A stretch of DNA of 64,000 nucleotides. It comes from Pararhizobium antarcticum (GTDB lineage: Bacteria; Pseudomonadota; Alphaproteobacteria; Rhizobiales; Rhizobiaceae). The stretch's first letter is position 1. Every line of letters starts with the position of its first letter. Below the pieces are notes generated by a model. The model was given only the letters and a program-made list of their open reading frames with translations, had not been told where the DNA came from and ran no database searches. Below, piece by piece: positions 8,390 to 17,958 of the stretch. Position numbers and translations under genes: made by a program. Where the stretch lies: NCBI RefSeq assembly GCF_001885585.1, contig NZ_LSRP01000107.1:62001-126000 (forward strand), given 5' to 3'.

Positions 8390-9808
8390 ATGACAAATTG
8401 GATTCCAGACCCGACGCAGGGGCAAGGCCCGCTTTACGCCCGCATTGCCGATCAGATCGAGCAGGCGATCATGGACGGCGTTCTTGCTGTGGGCACGAAG
8501 CTGCCGCCGCAGCGCAATCTGGCCTTCGACATCGGCGTGACAATCGGCACCGTTGGACGCGCCTATACGCTGGTGCGCGAGCGTGGTCTGGTCAGCGGCG
8601 AGGTCGGCCGTGGTACCTATGTGCTGGACAAGCCCGAAAGCCGCCCCGCTGAACAATCGGATCCACTGACCGCGTCGCTTGCCGGCACCCGCCCGATCAA
8701 CGCGCCGTCGGGCAAGCTGCGTTTCGACAGCACGGCCGCCCCCGACATCGGCCAGGGCGCGACGCTCGAGATACTGCTCGGCCAGATCACCCGCGAACAT
8801 CAGTCGGACATTGCCAGCTATGCCCGCAATTTCCCCGACCACTGGTTCGAGGCAGGAAGCCAATGGCTGGCAAAGGGCAATTTCCGCCCTGCCCCGGATT
8901 GCATCGTTCCGACGCTTGGCGCCCATGCCGGCGCGGTGGCTGTGATTGCAGCTGTCACGGCGCCCGGCGACAAGATTGCCTTCGAGAACCTCACCTATTC
9001 ACAGATCAGCCGCAGTGCCGGCCTGATCGGAAGACGGCAGGTGCTGATGGAATCGGATCATCTCGGGCTGATCCCGGAGGATTTCGAAAGGGTTTGCGCG
9101 CAACAGCACCCCAAACTCGCCTTTCTCATGCCGGCAGCCCAGAACCCGACCGTGATCACCCTGTCGCTGGAGCGGCGCCAGGCCATCGTCGATATCGCCC
9201 GCCGCCATGGCGTCTGGCTTCTGGAGGATGATCTTTACGGCGCCATGACCGGCGATCCGACGCCGCTCCTGGCAGAGCTTGCGCCGGAGCGAACATTTCT
9301 GGTTGGCGGCCTGTCGAAATCGGTTGCTGCCGGGGTCCGTGGCGGCTGGGTCGCCTGCCCGCCGCATTTCAGCCAGCGCATTCGCATCGCCCACAAGATG
9401 GTGAGCGGCGGCATGCCGTTCCTTTTGGCCGAACTCTGCGCCCGCCTGGTGCTCACCGGCGAGGGGCAAAGACTGCGGGAATACGGCATCGCCGAAATTC
9501 GCCTGCGCGAGCAGATGGCCCGCGAGATCTTTTCCGGGCTGGACTTCAACTCCCACCCGCATGTCCCCTTCCTCTGGCTGAAGCTGCCGGAACCCTGGCT
9601 GTCGGGGACGTTCAAGAATGCGGCGCTTGCCGAAGGCGTGCTGGTCGACGACGAGGACGAATTCAAGGCCGGGCGTATCGACCGCGTCTTTCACCGGGCG
9701 AGAATCGGCTTTTCCTCCCCGCAGAATCGCGAGGAGGTACGTCACGGTTTCGAGACCTTGCGCCGCCTGCTCGACAGCGGCAGAACCGGCTACGACAGTT
9801 TCGCGTGA
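8390..9808 (+). CDS. MocR/PdxR-type GntR regulator with aminotransferase domain
   Basis: A 472-residue regulator. A GntR winged helix (about residues 10-80: LYARIADQIEQAIMDGVL...LPPQRNLAFDIGVTIGTVGRAY) is followed by a fold-type I aminotransferase-like domain (about 110-465). The PLP lysine is in VGGLSKSVAAG, and the ring contacts are in AAQNPT and EDDLYG. MocR proteins sense PLP or amino compounds and usually control a neighbouring gene. Here the divergent DUF1127 gene and its own promoter are the obvious targets. The start follows a near-consensus promoter without a leader. Confidence 0.93.
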   Translation: MTNWIPDPTQGQGPLYARIADQIEQAIMDGVLAVGTKLPPQRNLAFDIGVTIGTVGRAYTLVRERGLVSGEVGRGTYVLDKPESRPAEQSDPLTASLAGTRPINAPSGKLRFDSTAAPDIGQGATLEILLGQITREHQSDIASYARNFPDHWFEAGSQWLAKGNFRPAPDCIVPTLGAHAGAVAVIAAVTAPGDKIAFENLTYSQISRSAGLIGRRQVLMESDHLGLIPEDFERVCAQQHPKLAFLMPAAQNPTVITLSLERRQAIVDIARRHGVWLLEDDLYGAMTGDPTPLLAELAPERTFLVGGLSKSVAAGVRGGWVACPPHFSQRIRIAHKMVSGGMPFLLAELCARLVLTGEGQRLREYGIAEIRLREQMAREIFSGLDFNSHPHVPFLWLKLPEPWLSGTFKNAALAEGVLVDDEDEFKAGRIDRVFHRARIGFSSPQNREEVRHGFETLRRLLDSGRTGYDSFA

Positions 9809-9841
9809 ATGAAACGGGGCCTTGCACCGAAGAGATCGATG

Positions 9842-10588
9842 TCACGCCAAACCGAGATTTGTCGGGTGCAACAGCAGTGACTTCGCCGCCGGCATACGCG
9901 CCGGCTTTGATTCAACGGCCGAAACCGCCACCGACCTGTCAACGACCTCGAGAGTAAAATCCCGCGCGAACGCTATACCCTTGCCACGAAGATAGAATCC
10001 GAAGTGAAGGCTCTGTGCTGTGTGCGGCACATCGAGAACAATCGAACGGTGGACCCAATCACTGGTTCTCCGTACCGCACCCTCCTCCTCTCGATATTCC
10101 ATATTGTCAAAGCGGAGCATTCCCCGTTCGTCATCGACGCGCAGCCAGATCGTTGCCGCCGAAATCACAGCCTCGGTTCGCAGCCAGGCCGAAAACTTGA
10201 CTTTGTTACCCAGAAACGGCTTCGCCTCGATGCTTTGCATCATGGTCCCGAAAGGTCTTGCGGCATCATCCAGCCCCTCGGTCTCCGGCCTTCGTTTGAT
10301 GAAAGCGATCGGCCCCCGATTGCCCTTCTCGGTGCCCATATCGAAAAAATCCATCCGTGAGCCCGCAGGCAACCACCCTTCGGGCAGATGGTGGACCGGC
10401 TCTTCAAGCGGGTCACCCTCTTCAAGCGGATCACCCGCAAGTTTTGAGGCAAGAATGTTCCAGTTCTCAAAGCCGAACTGGCGGGCGACAATCTCAAGGC
10501 TTTCACTGTGAGAGATCCGGATCTCTTTTTGAGCCAGAGAATCGGACAGTGTTTTTGCCATCACTTTCGCGTCGCGAAATGTGCGCAT
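9842..10588 (-). CDS. Glyoxalase-superfamily-like N-terminal domain protein
   Basis: A 248-residue protein. Its N-terminus, RDAKVMAKTLSDSLAQKEIRISHSESLEIVARQFGFENWNILASKL, resembles the short helical domain of proteins annotated as glyoxalase superfamily. Residues about 95-220 look beta-rich (FSAWLRTEAVISAATIWLRVD...LHFGFYLRGKGIAF), like a carbohydrate-binding or sandwich fold. A GDPLEE hexapeptide is duplicated in the linker between them. There is no signal peptide. Function is unknown; it may be regulatory rather than enzymatic. Confidence 0.7.
   Translation of the reverse strand: MRTFRDAKVMAKTLSDSLAQKEIRISHSESLEIVARQFGFENWNILASKLAGDPLEEGDPLEEPVHHLPEGWLPAGSRMDFFDMGTEKGNRGPIAFIKRRPETEGLDDAARPFGTMMQSIEAKPFLGNKVKFSAWLRTEAVISAATIWLRVDDERGMLRFDNMEYREEEGAVRRTSDWVHRSIVLDVPHTAQSLHFGFYLRGKGIAFARDFTLEVVDRSVAVSAVESKPARMPAAKSLLLHPTNLGLA
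10401..10436. repeat. 18-bp tandem duplication in the glyoxalase-like gene
   Basis: Two adjacent 18-bp copies (10401-10418 and 10419-10436) differ at one base. On the minus strand they encode GDPLEE twice in the inter-domain linker. The reading frame is kept. Confidence 0.85.
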
Positions 10589-10863
10589 TCTTCGTTCCCT
10601 ATCTGGGCGGAGAAAGATGTCACTGCTCGCCTTGCTGACATGACCGCCCGAAACAGGGTTCGATCCATAATCCGTGCTTTCACCATGTCCGATTGGACGC
10701 GAGCGGCAGGTTGCGCGGAACCCAGCGTTAGATAAATTTAACCGCGTTCACCTGTCAAGCATCATGCCTTCACGTGTGGTTTTTTGCGTTTTTTCTATCG
10801 CACCAGCCTACGGCTTGCGGTAAAGAGACCCCAACGCTCTCCAAATGGATTTCACGGTACCCG

Positions 10864-13095
10864 ATGACCATTTCCAATACCCGCCCCATTACCCCGGACC
10901 TGATTGCCTCGCATGGCCTCAAGCCGGACGAATATCAGCGCATTCTCGGGCTGATCGGACGCGAACCGACATTTACCGAACTTGGTATCTTCTCGGCCAT
11001 GTGGAACGAGCACTGCTCCTACAAGTCCTCGAAAAAGTGGCTGAAGACGCTGCCGACCACTGGTCCGCGCGTTATCCAGGGACCGGGTGAAAACGCCGGT
11101 GTCGTCGATATCGACGACGGTGACGTTGTCGTCTTCAAGATGGAGAGCCACAACCATCCGTCCTATATCGAGCCCTATCAGGGGGCTGCGACCGGCGTCG
11201 GCGGCATTTTGCGCGACGTTTTCACCATGGGTGCCCGTCCGATCGCGGCCATGAACGCGCTGCGTTTCGGTGCCCCGGATCATCCGAAGACCCGTCATCT
11301 TGTCTCCGGCGTCGTCGCCGGCGTCGGCGGCTACGGCAATTCCTTCGGCGTGCCGACAGTCGGTGGCGAAGTTGAGTTCGATGCGCGTTACAACGGCAAT
11401 ATCCTCGTCAACGCCTTTGCGGCTGGCCTTGCCAAGTCCGATGGCATCTTCCTGTCGGAAGCCAAGGGCGTCGGCCTGCCGGTCGTCTATCTCGGTGCAA
11501 AGACTGGCCGCGACGGTGTCGGCGGTGCGACCATGGCGTCGGCCGAGTTCGACGAATCGATCGAGGAAAAGCGCCCGACGGTTCAGGTCGGCGACCCCTT
11601 CACCGAAAAATGCCTTCTCGAAGCCTGCCTCGAACTGATGAAAACAGGCGCGGTCATCGCCATCCAGGACATGGGGGCTGCCGGCCTCACCTGCTCGGCG
11701 GTCGAGATGGGCGCCAAGGGCGGCCTCGGCATCGAGCTGCTGCTCGATCAGGTGCCGGTGCGCGAAGAGCGCATGACCGCCTATGAAATGATGCTCTCGG
11801 AGAGCCAGGAGCGCATGCTCATGGTGCTCGAGCCGTCCAAGGAAGACGTTGCCAAGGCGATCTTCGTCAAGTGGGGCCTCGATTTTGCGATCGTCGGCAA
11901 GACCACGGACGACCTGCGCTTCCGCGTCATTCACCAGGGCGAGGAAGTTGCCAACCTGCCGATCAAGGAACTGGGTGACGAAGCGCCGGAATATGACCGC
12001 CCCTGGACGCCGGCCAGGGTCGCAGCACCGCTGGCCGATGGCGACGTGCCGCAGGCGGACGTCGCCGATGCCGTGCTTGCGCTGGTCGGTTCGGCCAACA
12101 ATTCCTCCCGCCGCTGGGTCTACGAGCAGTATGACACGCTGATCCAGGGCAATTCGCTGCAGCTTCCCGGCGGAGACGCCGGTGTCGTGCGCGTCGAGGG
12201 CCATGATACCAAGGCGCTTGCCTTTTCCTCCGACGTCACGCCGCGATATGTCGAGGCCGACGCATTCGAGGGCGGCAAGCAGGCCGTCGCCGAATGCTGG
12301 CGCAACATCACGGCAACCGGCGCTTTGCCGCTGGCGGCAACCGACAATCTGAATTTCGGCAATCCGGAACGTCCGGAAATCATGAGCCAGCTGGTTCATG
12401 CGATCAAGGGTATCGGCGAAGCCTGCCGGGCGCTCGATTTTCCGATCGTCTCGGGCAATGTCTCGCTCTACAACGAGACCAACGGCCAGGGCATCCTGCC
12501 GACCCCGACGATTGGCGGCGTCGGCCTTCTGAGCGACTGGTCGAAAATGGCCCGCATCCGCTTTGCCGCCGAAGGTGAAACGATCCTGCTTGTCGGCGCG
12601 CCGGACACCTGGGGCACGCATCTCGGTCAGTCCGTCTACCTGCGCGATGTGCATGGCCGCAGCGACGGCCCCGCTCCCCATGTCGATCTCGCCCACGAAC
12701 GAAAGGTTGGCGACTTCGTCCGCGGCCTCATTCAGGATGGCGCACTCACCGCCGTTCACGATTGCTCGTCCGGCGGCCTTGCCCTTGCCGTCGTCGAAAT
12801 GGCGATGGCCGCGGAGATCGGCGCGACCGTTTCAGCACCGTCCGGTGACGCTATCCCGGCATTCTTTGGTGAAGACCAGGGGCGCTATGTCGTCACGGTT
12901 TCGAAAGCCAAGGTTTCGGCCGTCGCGGCTGCAGCCGTCACTGCAGGTGTCTCGCTCGTCGAAATCGGTTTGACGGGTGGCGGCACTGTGACGCTTGGGG
13001 CAGCACGGCCGCTGCCAATTCAGCAATTGCGCTTGGCCCATGAATCATGGTTCCCTGATTTCATGGACGGCGAAAACAAAGTTGCCGCCGCGTAA
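10864..13095 (+). CDS. purL: Phosphoribosylformylglycinamidine synthase subunit PurL (small form)
   Basis: The 743-residue small PurL is the ATP-dependent synthetase subunit of the PurSQL complex, converting FGAR to FGAM. Key segments are [15 protein letters not shown], the ATP-binding [21 protein letters not shown], and the second half-repeat with DNLNFGNPE and [11 protein letters not shown]. The ATG at 10864 is chosen over an upstream in-frame start because [20 protein letters not shown] is the usual start; its Shine-Dalgarno is weak. bolA follows at 18 bp and grxD further on, an order common in Rhizobiales. Confidence 0.97.
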   Translation: MTISNTRPITPDLIASHGLKPDEYQRILGLIGREPTFTELGIFSAMWNEHCSYKSSKKWLKTLPTTGPRVIQGPGENAGVVDIDDGDVVVFKMESHNHPSYIEPYQGAATGVGGILRDVFTMGARPIAAMNALRFGAPDHPKTRHLVSGVVAGVGGYGNSFGVPTVGGEVEFDARYNGNILVNAFAAGLAKSDGIFLSEAKGVGLPVVYLGAKTGRDGVGGATMASAEFDESIEEKRPTVQVGDPFTEKCLLEACLELMKTGAVIAIQDMGAAGLTCSAVEMGAKGGLGIELLLDQVPVREERMTAYEMMLSESQERMLMVLEPSKEDVAKAIFVKWGLDFAIVGKTTDDLRFRVIHQGEEVANLPIKELGDEAPEYDRPWTPARVAAPLADGDVPQADVADAVLALVGSANNSSRRWVYEQYDTLIQGNSLQLPGGDAGVVRVEGHDTKALAFSSDVTPRYVEADAFEGGKQAVAECWRNITATGALPLAATDNLNFGNPERPEIMSQLVHAIKGIGEACRALDFPIVSGNVSLYNETNGQGILPTPTIGGVGLLSDWSKMARIRFAAEGETILLVGAPDTWGTHLGQSVYLRDVHGRSDGPAPHVDLAHERKVGDFVRGLIQDGALTAVHDCSSGGLALAVVEMAMAAEIGATVSAPSGDAIPAFFGEDQGRYVVTVSKAKVSAVAAAAVTAGVSLVEIGLTGGGTVTLGAARPLPIQQLRLAHESWFPDFMDGENKVAAA

Positions 13096-13113
13096 TTTCA
13101 GGGAGTACCGACG

Positions 13114-13347
13114 ATGCCGATGGCACCTGGCGATATTGAAGACATGATCAAGTCGGGCATTCCCGGCGCAAAAGTCACCATCCGCGATCTGGCCGGCGAC
13201 GGCGATCACTATGCCGCCGAAGTCGTGGCCGAGGCCTTCCGGGGCAAGAGCCGCGTGCAGCAGCACCAGATGGTCTACAACGCCCTGAAGGGCAATATGG
13301 GCGGCGTCCTGCACGCGCTTGCCCTGCAGACCTCGGCACCGGAGTGA
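13114..13347 (+). CDS. BolA-family protein
   Basis: A 77-residue BolA/YrbA-type protein with the class II KH-like fold. The diagnostic stretch is GDGDHYAAEVVAEAFRGKSRVQQHQMVYNAL. Such proteins pair with CGFS glutaredoxins to carry or sense iron-sulfur clusters, and the partner grxD is only 370 bp downstream. The invariant histidine is present in RVQQHQMVY. The gene has an AGGGAG ribosome site and is probably in one operon with purL. Confidence 0.93.
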   Translation: MPMAPGDIEDMIKSGIPGAKVTIRDLAGDGDHYAAEVVAEAFRGKSRVQQHQMVYNALKGNMGGVLHALALQTSAPE

Positions 13348-13353
13348 TCCACC

Positions 13354-13581
13354 ATGGCTGGGCTGCTCAATGAACTGGTAGCGGGCGTCGTTGACAGCGT
13401 GCTCAAGGAAATCCTGAAGAAGGCTGGTTCGAAGACGACCACGAAGCGCAAGAAGCGCCAGACGCGTTCGGCAACGACCGGACGCTTCAAGAAGGCCAAA
13501 CCGGTCAAGCGCGTCATTGCCAGGAAACAGGTCAGCCGCCGCCGGACTACGGCCTCGCGCAGCAAGACGCGCAGTCGTTGA
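13354..13581 (+). CDS. Small highly basic protein between bolA and grxD
   Basis: A 75-residue ORF that starts 6 bp after the bolA stop. A Shine-Dalgarno-like GGAGTGA overlaps the bolA end. The first 25 residues form an amphipathic helix (LNELVAGVVDSVLKEILKKAG). The rest is rich in Lys, Arg, Thr and Ser (TKRKKRQTRSATTGRFKKAK), suggesting nucleic-acid binding or a disordered tail. I recognise no family. Its placement implies coexpression with bolA and grxD. Confidence 0.7.
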   Translation: MAGLLNELVAGVVDSVLKEILKKAGSKTTTKRKKRQTRSATTGRFKKAKPVKRVIARKQVSRRRTTASRSKTRSR

Positions 13582-13713
13582 CGCGTCTTTTCGATATTTT
13601 GTGAGGGCCATCAATTTTTGTTGCAATTGGGTGATGAAAATCAGCGGCGCGCATGTTATCTAGGAAAAATCGATAGCCCCGCCCCTTGAAGCGGGCGCAG
13701 GAAGGACAAGATC

Positions 13714-14049
13714 ATGAGCGGAATTAACGATTTCATTGAAAACGAAGTGAAGAGCAACGATGTCGTTCTCTTCATGAAGGGTACACCGCAGTTTCCGCAG
13801 TGTGGCTTCTCCGGACAGGTCGTGCAGATGCTCGATTATATCGGCGTCGACTACAAGGGCATCAACATTCTCGCCGATGCCGACCTTCGCCAGGGCATCA
13901 AGGACTATTCCAGCTGGCCGACGATACCGCAGCTTTACATCAAGGGCGAATTTGTCGGCGGATGCGACATTGTCCGCGAAATGTTCCAGGCGGGCGAACT
14001 GCAGTCGCACCTCGAGGAACAGGGCATTTCGGTGAAGGGCGCCGCCTGA
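13714..14049 (+). CDS. grxD: Monothiol glutaredoxin Grx4 type
   Basis: A 111-residue monothiol glutaredoxin with the CGFS active site in FPQCGFSGQ and the glutathione-binding segments [13 protein letters not shown] and GGCDIVREM. This class coordinates a [2Fe-2S] cluster with glutathione and hands clusters to targets, often with BolA. It ends the purL-bolA cluster and is followed by a strong terminator. The ribosome site GGAAGGA precedes the ATG. Confidence 0.96.
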   Translation: MSGINDFIENEVKSNDVVLFMKGTPQFPQCGFSGQVVQMLDYIGVDYKGINILADADLRQGIKDYSSWPTIPQLYIKGEFVGGCDIVREMFQAGELQSHLEEQGISVKGAA

Positions 14050-14078
14050 CAGGGCAGCGGTTCATCTCGAGAGCGGAA

Positions 14079-14101
14079 AAGGCGGGCTGACCGCCTTTTT
14101 T
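14079..14101 (+). terminator. Rho-independent terminator after grxD
   Basis: AAGGCGG (14079-14085) and CCGCCTT (14091-14097) form a 7-bp stem around GCTGA, followed by a T run. It closes the purL-bolA-grxD unit. Confidence 0.9.
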
Positions 14102-14481
14102 GATTCCGGAAGACTATGCTTATTTTCTAATATTGAATGCCCTTGATCAGCACGGTCGGGAGCGTTGATACGTCATGGCACAGGCCATGATCGACGCTCG
14201 CGTGCCGACGGGTTTACGGCCGCACCAGACCAGACACCCCGTGGGCTTTGAAAATCCGGAGCGTTGAAAAACGGGGCCTTGAAAATCCCGGGCGACGCTA
14301 CCCCGCACAGGGTCTACTGCTATCCGCGCTCATCCGGCCTGATCCGTGGCCGCCTTAGAGCGAATCCGTTTCGACATGCCGACCGGCCTTCCCAGCCTGC
14401 CGACGGTCAAGTCTCCAGCCGGCCAATCCGGCTGCCTTCCATACTGCATGCGCGCCTGCGCATCCGCCAGGACAGAGTGTT
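14102..14481. other. Non-coding stretch with a strong imperfect hairpin
   Basis: No convincing gene. At 14160-14199, GAGCGTTGAT and CATGGC pair with GCCATG and ATCGACGCTC. This gives 16 paired positions (one G-U) around a 4-nt bulge and an ACAG loop. The string GAGCGTTGA recurs exactly 100 bp later at 14260, again followed by a downstream CGACGCT, and TTGAAAA occurs three times between 14248 and 14286. It could be the leader of the efflux-pump gene. Confidence 0.4.
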
Positions 14482-15717
14482 ATGACCACCACATCCGAAG
14501 CACCGGGTATTCCGATGCTGTCAAAGGCCCAGTTCGTGGCTCTCATGGCCATGCTCATGGCCATCAACGCCCTATCGATCGACATCATGCTCCCCGGACT
14601 GCAGGAGATCGGCGCGAGCCTCGGTATTGCCGACGAAAATCACCGGCAATATGTCATCACCGCCTATCTGATCGGCATGGGGTTCGCCCAGTTGTTCTTC
14701 GGGCCGCTGTCGGACCGGTTCGGTCGCAAGCTGCCTTTGCTTGGCGGCCTTGCCATCTATGGCGTCTGCGCGCTGGCCATCGTCTTTGTGCCGAGCTTTT
14801 CCGGGCTTCTGGCCCTGCGCTTCGTGCAAGGTATCGGGGCCGCTGCCACGCGGGTGATCTCCGTGTCGATCGTTCGCGATGTCTATGGCGGCCGTCAGAT
14901 GGCGGAGGTCATGTCGCTGGTGATGATGGTGTTCATGGTCGTGCCGGTGATCGCGCCAAGCATAGGGCAGTTGATCATGCTGTTTGCGGAATGGCACATG
15001 ATCTTCGTCGTCATCGCGCTCTTTGCCGCGCTGGTTGCCACGCTGGTCATCCTGCGTCTTCCGGAAACCCTGGCCGAAGAGAATCGCCGGCCGTTTACCG
15101 CAACATCGATCATCGGCGCCTTCCGCATTGTCCTCACCAACCGTATGGCCCTGTTCTACACGCTGGCCACGGCCTTCATCTTCGGCTCGCTGTTCGGCTT
15201 CATCAATTCCGCGCAGCAGATCCTCGTCGGCATTTACGGGCTCGGCGTCTGGTTCCCGCTGGTCTTTGCCGGTTTTGCCGGCATGATGGCGGTGGCCTCC
15301 TTTACCAATTCGCGCATGGTGAAACGTTATGGCATGCGGCGCCTGTCGCACGGCGCGCTGATCGGCTTTGCAACCGTTAGCCTGATCTGGATGGTCGCAT
15401 CCCTGTTCGGCCCGGTTCCGCTTTGGCTGTTCGTCCTGCTCTACGGCACGGCAATGTTCCAGTTCGGCCTGATTGGTCCGAACTTCAATGCCATGGCGAT
15501 GGAGCCGCTCGGCCATGTCGCGGGCACGGCGTCATCGGTTCTGGGCTTCACCCAGACGATCGGCGGCGCTGTCCTCGGTGCAGCGATCGGCCAGGCCTTC
15601 GATGGCACTGTCACGCCCTTGGCGCTCGGCTTCTTCATCCTGTCGGCCATCGGCCTCGGCTTCGTTCTGATCGCCGAAAAAGGCAAGCTCTTCAGTCCCA
15701 ACAATCCGGCGTCCTGA
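14482..15717 (+). CDS. Bcr/CflA-type multidrug efflux MFS transporter (copy 1)
   Basis: A 411-residue, 12-helix major facilitator of the drug:H+ antiporter family. Motif A is in FFGPLSDRFGRK between helices 2 and 3. The helix 1 signature ALSIDIMLPGLQEIG and the segment FVQGIGAAATRVISVSIVRD are typical of Bcr/CflA. A ribosome site AGGACAGAG precedes the ATG. It is followed 53 bp later by a clearly related second transporter, so the pair arose by tandem duplication. The substrate is unknown. Confidence 0.93.
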   Translation: MTTTSEAPGIPMLSKAQFVALMAMLMAINALSIDIMLPGLQEIGASLGIADENHRQYVITAYLIGMGFAQLFFGPLSDRFGRKLPLLGGLAIYGVCALAIVFVPSFSGLLALRFVQGIGAAATRVISVSIVRDVYGGRQMAEVMSLVMMVFMVVPVIAPSIGQLIMLFAEWHMIFVVIALFAALVATLVILRLPETLAEENRRPFTATSIIGAFRIVLTNRMALFYTLATAFIFGSLFGFINSAQQILVGIYGLGVWFPLVFAGFAGMMAVASFTNSRMVKRYGMRRLSHGALIGFATVSLIWMVASLFGPVPLWLFVLLYGTAMFQFGLIGPNFNAMAMEPLGHVAGTASSVLGFTQTIGGAVLGAAIGQAFDGTVTPLALGFFILSAIGLGFVLIAEKGKLFSPNNPAS

Positions 15718-15770
15718 TCGCTCCCAGATCGCCACGCCGCCCCTCGCTCCAGAATTCCACAGGACCAACC

Positions 15771-17054
15771 ATGACATCCCCCACGACGACTGAAGGCACG
15801 GCCCCTTCCGGATCGACCCGGATCGGCCTCGGCTTCCTCGAATTCGTCATCACCATCGCGCTGATGACCGCCAGCGTGGCCATGGCGATCGACATCATGC
15901 TGCCGGCCCTGCCGGCGATGGGCACGGCACTGAACGTGACCGATCCAAACGATGTCCAGTTGGTCATCGGCGTATTCTTCCTCGGATTCGGCGTCTCGCA
16001 GATCGTCTTTGGCAGCCTGTCGGACGCCTTTGGCAGGCGCGCAACACTGCTGGCCGGCCTGGCCTTCTATGCCTTCACGATGTTCTTGGCCGCCTTCGTG
16101 CAGGATTTTCAGTCGCTGCTGATCCTGCGCTTCATCCAGGGCATCGGCGCTGCCGCCGTGCGCATCAACAGCATGGCCATCGTCCGCGATTGCTTCGGCG
16201 GTCGCGACATGGCGCGGGTCATGTCCTACGTCTTCATCGTCTTCATGGTGGTGCCGATCGTCGCGCCCTCCGTCGGCCAGTTGATCATCTCGGTTGCCAC
16301 CTGGCACTGGATCTTCATCGCGCTCGGCGTCATCGGCGGCATCCTGTTCGTCTGGGCGCTGCTTCGCATGAAGGAATCGTTGCCGGTGTCGGAGCGTCAG
16401 CCCCTGTCGGTCGCCGCCGTCACCTCCGGCTTCAAGACAGTCCTGACCAACCGCATCACCTGCGGCTACATGATCGGCCTGACGCTGTTCACCGCCGTCA
16501 TCTGCGCCTATGTGGTCACGGTGCAGCAGGTGTTCGGCGTCGTCTACGGCCTTGGCGAATGGCTACCTCTGGCCTTTGCCGGCACCGCCGGCGGCATTGC
16601 GATCGCCAATTTTGCCAATGGCTATTTCGTGCGCAGCTTCGGCATGCGGCGCATCTCGCATGTGGCGATGATCCTGTTCACGCTGGTGGCGATCGCCATC
16701 GGCCTCTATGCGCTGGCTGGCCGTCCGCCATTTGTCGTCGCCTATATCGCATTCACCCTGCTCTTGATGTTCTTCGCGGTCATTGCGACGAACTTCACGG
16801 CGATCAGCCTCGAGCCTATGGGCCATATCGCGGGCACCGCCACGGCGATTACCGGTTTTGTCTCGACCACCGGCGGTGCGCTTCTCGGCGGTGCCATCGG
16901 CCAGATGTTCGACGGTACGATCCTTCCGCTTGTGGCCGGTTTTGCCGTCTTCGGGGCCCTGACGATTCTCGCCACGCTCTGGGCGGAAAACGGCAAGCTG
17001 TTCACCCATCCGAGCGACGACCACGCCACTGCCGACCATGGCGGCCATATGTAG
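15771..17054 (+). CDS. Bcr/CflA-type multidrug efflux MFS transporter (copy 2)
   Basis: A 427-residue paralogue of the preceding pump with the same landmarks: MAIDIMLPALPAMG, VFGSLSDAFGRR and RFIQGIGAAAVRINSMAIVRD. An upstream in-frame extension exists, but the ATG at 15771 gives the correct N-terminus, a short Thr/Ser-rich cytoplasmic tail followed by helix 1. The C-terminal tail is histidine-rich (HPSDDHATADHGGHM), which might bind metal. It is probably cotranscribed with copy 1 and ends at a bidirectional terminator. Confidence 0.93.
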   Translation: MTSPTTTEGTAPSGSTRIGLGFLEFVITIALMTASVAMAIDIMLPALPAMGTALNVTDPNDVQLVIGVFFLGFGVSQIVFGSLSDAFGRRATLLAGLAFYAFTMFLAAFVQDFQSLLILRFIQGIGAAAVRINSMAIVRDCFGGRDMARVMSYVFIVFMVVPIVAPSVGQLIISVATWHWIFIALGVIGGILFVWALLRMKESLPVSERQPLSVAAVTSGFKTVLTNRITCGYMIGLTLFTAVICAYVVTVQQVFGVVYGLGEWLPLAFAGTAGGIAIANFANGYFVRSFGMRRISHVAMILFTLVAIAIGLYALAGRPPFVVAYIAFTLLLMFFAVIATNFTAISLEPMGHIAGTATAITGFVSTTGGALLGGAIGQMFDGTILPLVAGFAVFGALTILATLWAENGKLFTHPSDDHATADHGGHM

Positions 17055-17075
17055 ACCGGCACAACCCGGAGACAG

Positions 17076-17112
17076 AAAAGCCCACCGGACAGCATGACCG
17101 GTGGGCTTTTTT
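17076..17112. terminator. Bidirectional terminator between convergent genes
   Basis: AAAAGCCCACCGG (17076-17088) and CCGGTGGGCTTTT (17098-17110) are a perfect 13-bp inverted repeat with a 9-nt loop. T runs occur in both orientations. It serves the MFS pair on + and the ttcA-IMPase pair on -. Confidence 0.93.
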
Positions 17113-17133
17113 CATGCCAGATTTTTTGCGTGG

Positions 17134-17958
17134 TCAGACCGTGAAGACTTCGCGGCGCAGTTCTTCCCAGGTGTCCCTGTCCGGAGCCAGCAACAGGCCG
17201 CCATCGACATGCTGCGGCAGGTAGGGCGATCCATCGAAACGGGCCGCATAGGCGCCGGCTTCCTGCGCGATCAAGGTGCCCGCCAGATGGTCCCAGGGCA
17301 TCAGCTTCTGATACATGAGGAAGTGAAAATGCCCGGCCGCAAAGCCCCGGTATTCGTGAGCGGCACAGCGATAGCTCGTAGCAATCCGCACCTTCGACAT
17401 ATTGCCCATAACGAGACGCCGATCGTCCTGCGCATAGTAGGTTGTCGAGGCGCAGCCAACGAGATTTTCCAGCGAGACAGAAGCGGCGCAGGCCAGACGG
17501 TCCTGGGTGCCATCGGCGCGGCAGAACCAGGCACCCGATCCCTTTTCCGCGATGACCCAGTCATTGCCGAGCGGATCATAGATGATGCCGGCAATCGTTT
17601 CGCCTTTCGAGACGACGCTGGCCATGACCCCGAACAGGGAGAGGCCGGCCGCATAGTTGAACGTTCCGTCGATCGGGTCGACGATGATCGCGAGATCGGC
17701 ATCCGCAATTTTGTAAAGCAGCTCAGGCTCTGCAGCCACCGTCTCTTCACCGACGAACAGCGCGTCGGGTGCAAACTCCGCGACCCGCGCCTTGATCAGC
17801 CGTTCCGCCGCTTCGTCGGCCTCGGTCACGAGATCGATGGCTTCGCTCTTCATCCGCACATCGCCGCTGCCGAGGTTGCGAAAACGCGGCAGGATTTCCT
17901 TGTAGGCGGCCTCCTGCAGAACATTGGCAAGGGCTGCGATATCGACGGTCTTCGTCAT
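17134..17958 (-). CDS. Inositol monophosphatase family protein
   Basis: A 274-residue Mg-dependent phosphatase of the IMPase/CysQ/SuhB superfamily. The metal ligands are visible in FVGEET (about residue 70), [11 protein letters not shown] (about 92-102) and MPWDHLAG (about 220). The substrate (inositol phosphate, PAP or another sugar phosphate) cannot be decided from the sequence. The ATG overlaps the stop of ttcA by 4 bp, so the two are translationally coupled. Confidence 0.93.
   Translation of the reverse strand: MTKTVDIAALANVLQEAAYKEILPRFRNLGSGDVRMKSEAIDLVTEADEAAERLIKARVAEFAPDALFVGEETVAAEPELLYKIADADLAIIVDPIDGTFNYAAGLSLFGVMASVVSKGETIAGIIYDPLGNDWVIAEKGSGAWFCRADGTQDRLACAASVSLENLVGCASTTYYAQDDRRLVMGNMSKVRIATSYRCAAHEYRGFAAGHFHFLMYQKLMPWDHLAGTLIAQEAGAYAARFDGSPYLPQHVDGGLLLAPDRDTWEELRREVFTV

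Noticed and set aside
10852-12759. A 635-codon antisense ORF over purL
   Set aside because: purL is unambiguous and full length. The antisense frame has no known domain.
14264-14485. A 73-codon ORF upstream of the MFS pair
   Set aside because: No ribosome site and it runs into the real MFS start; the sequence looks random.
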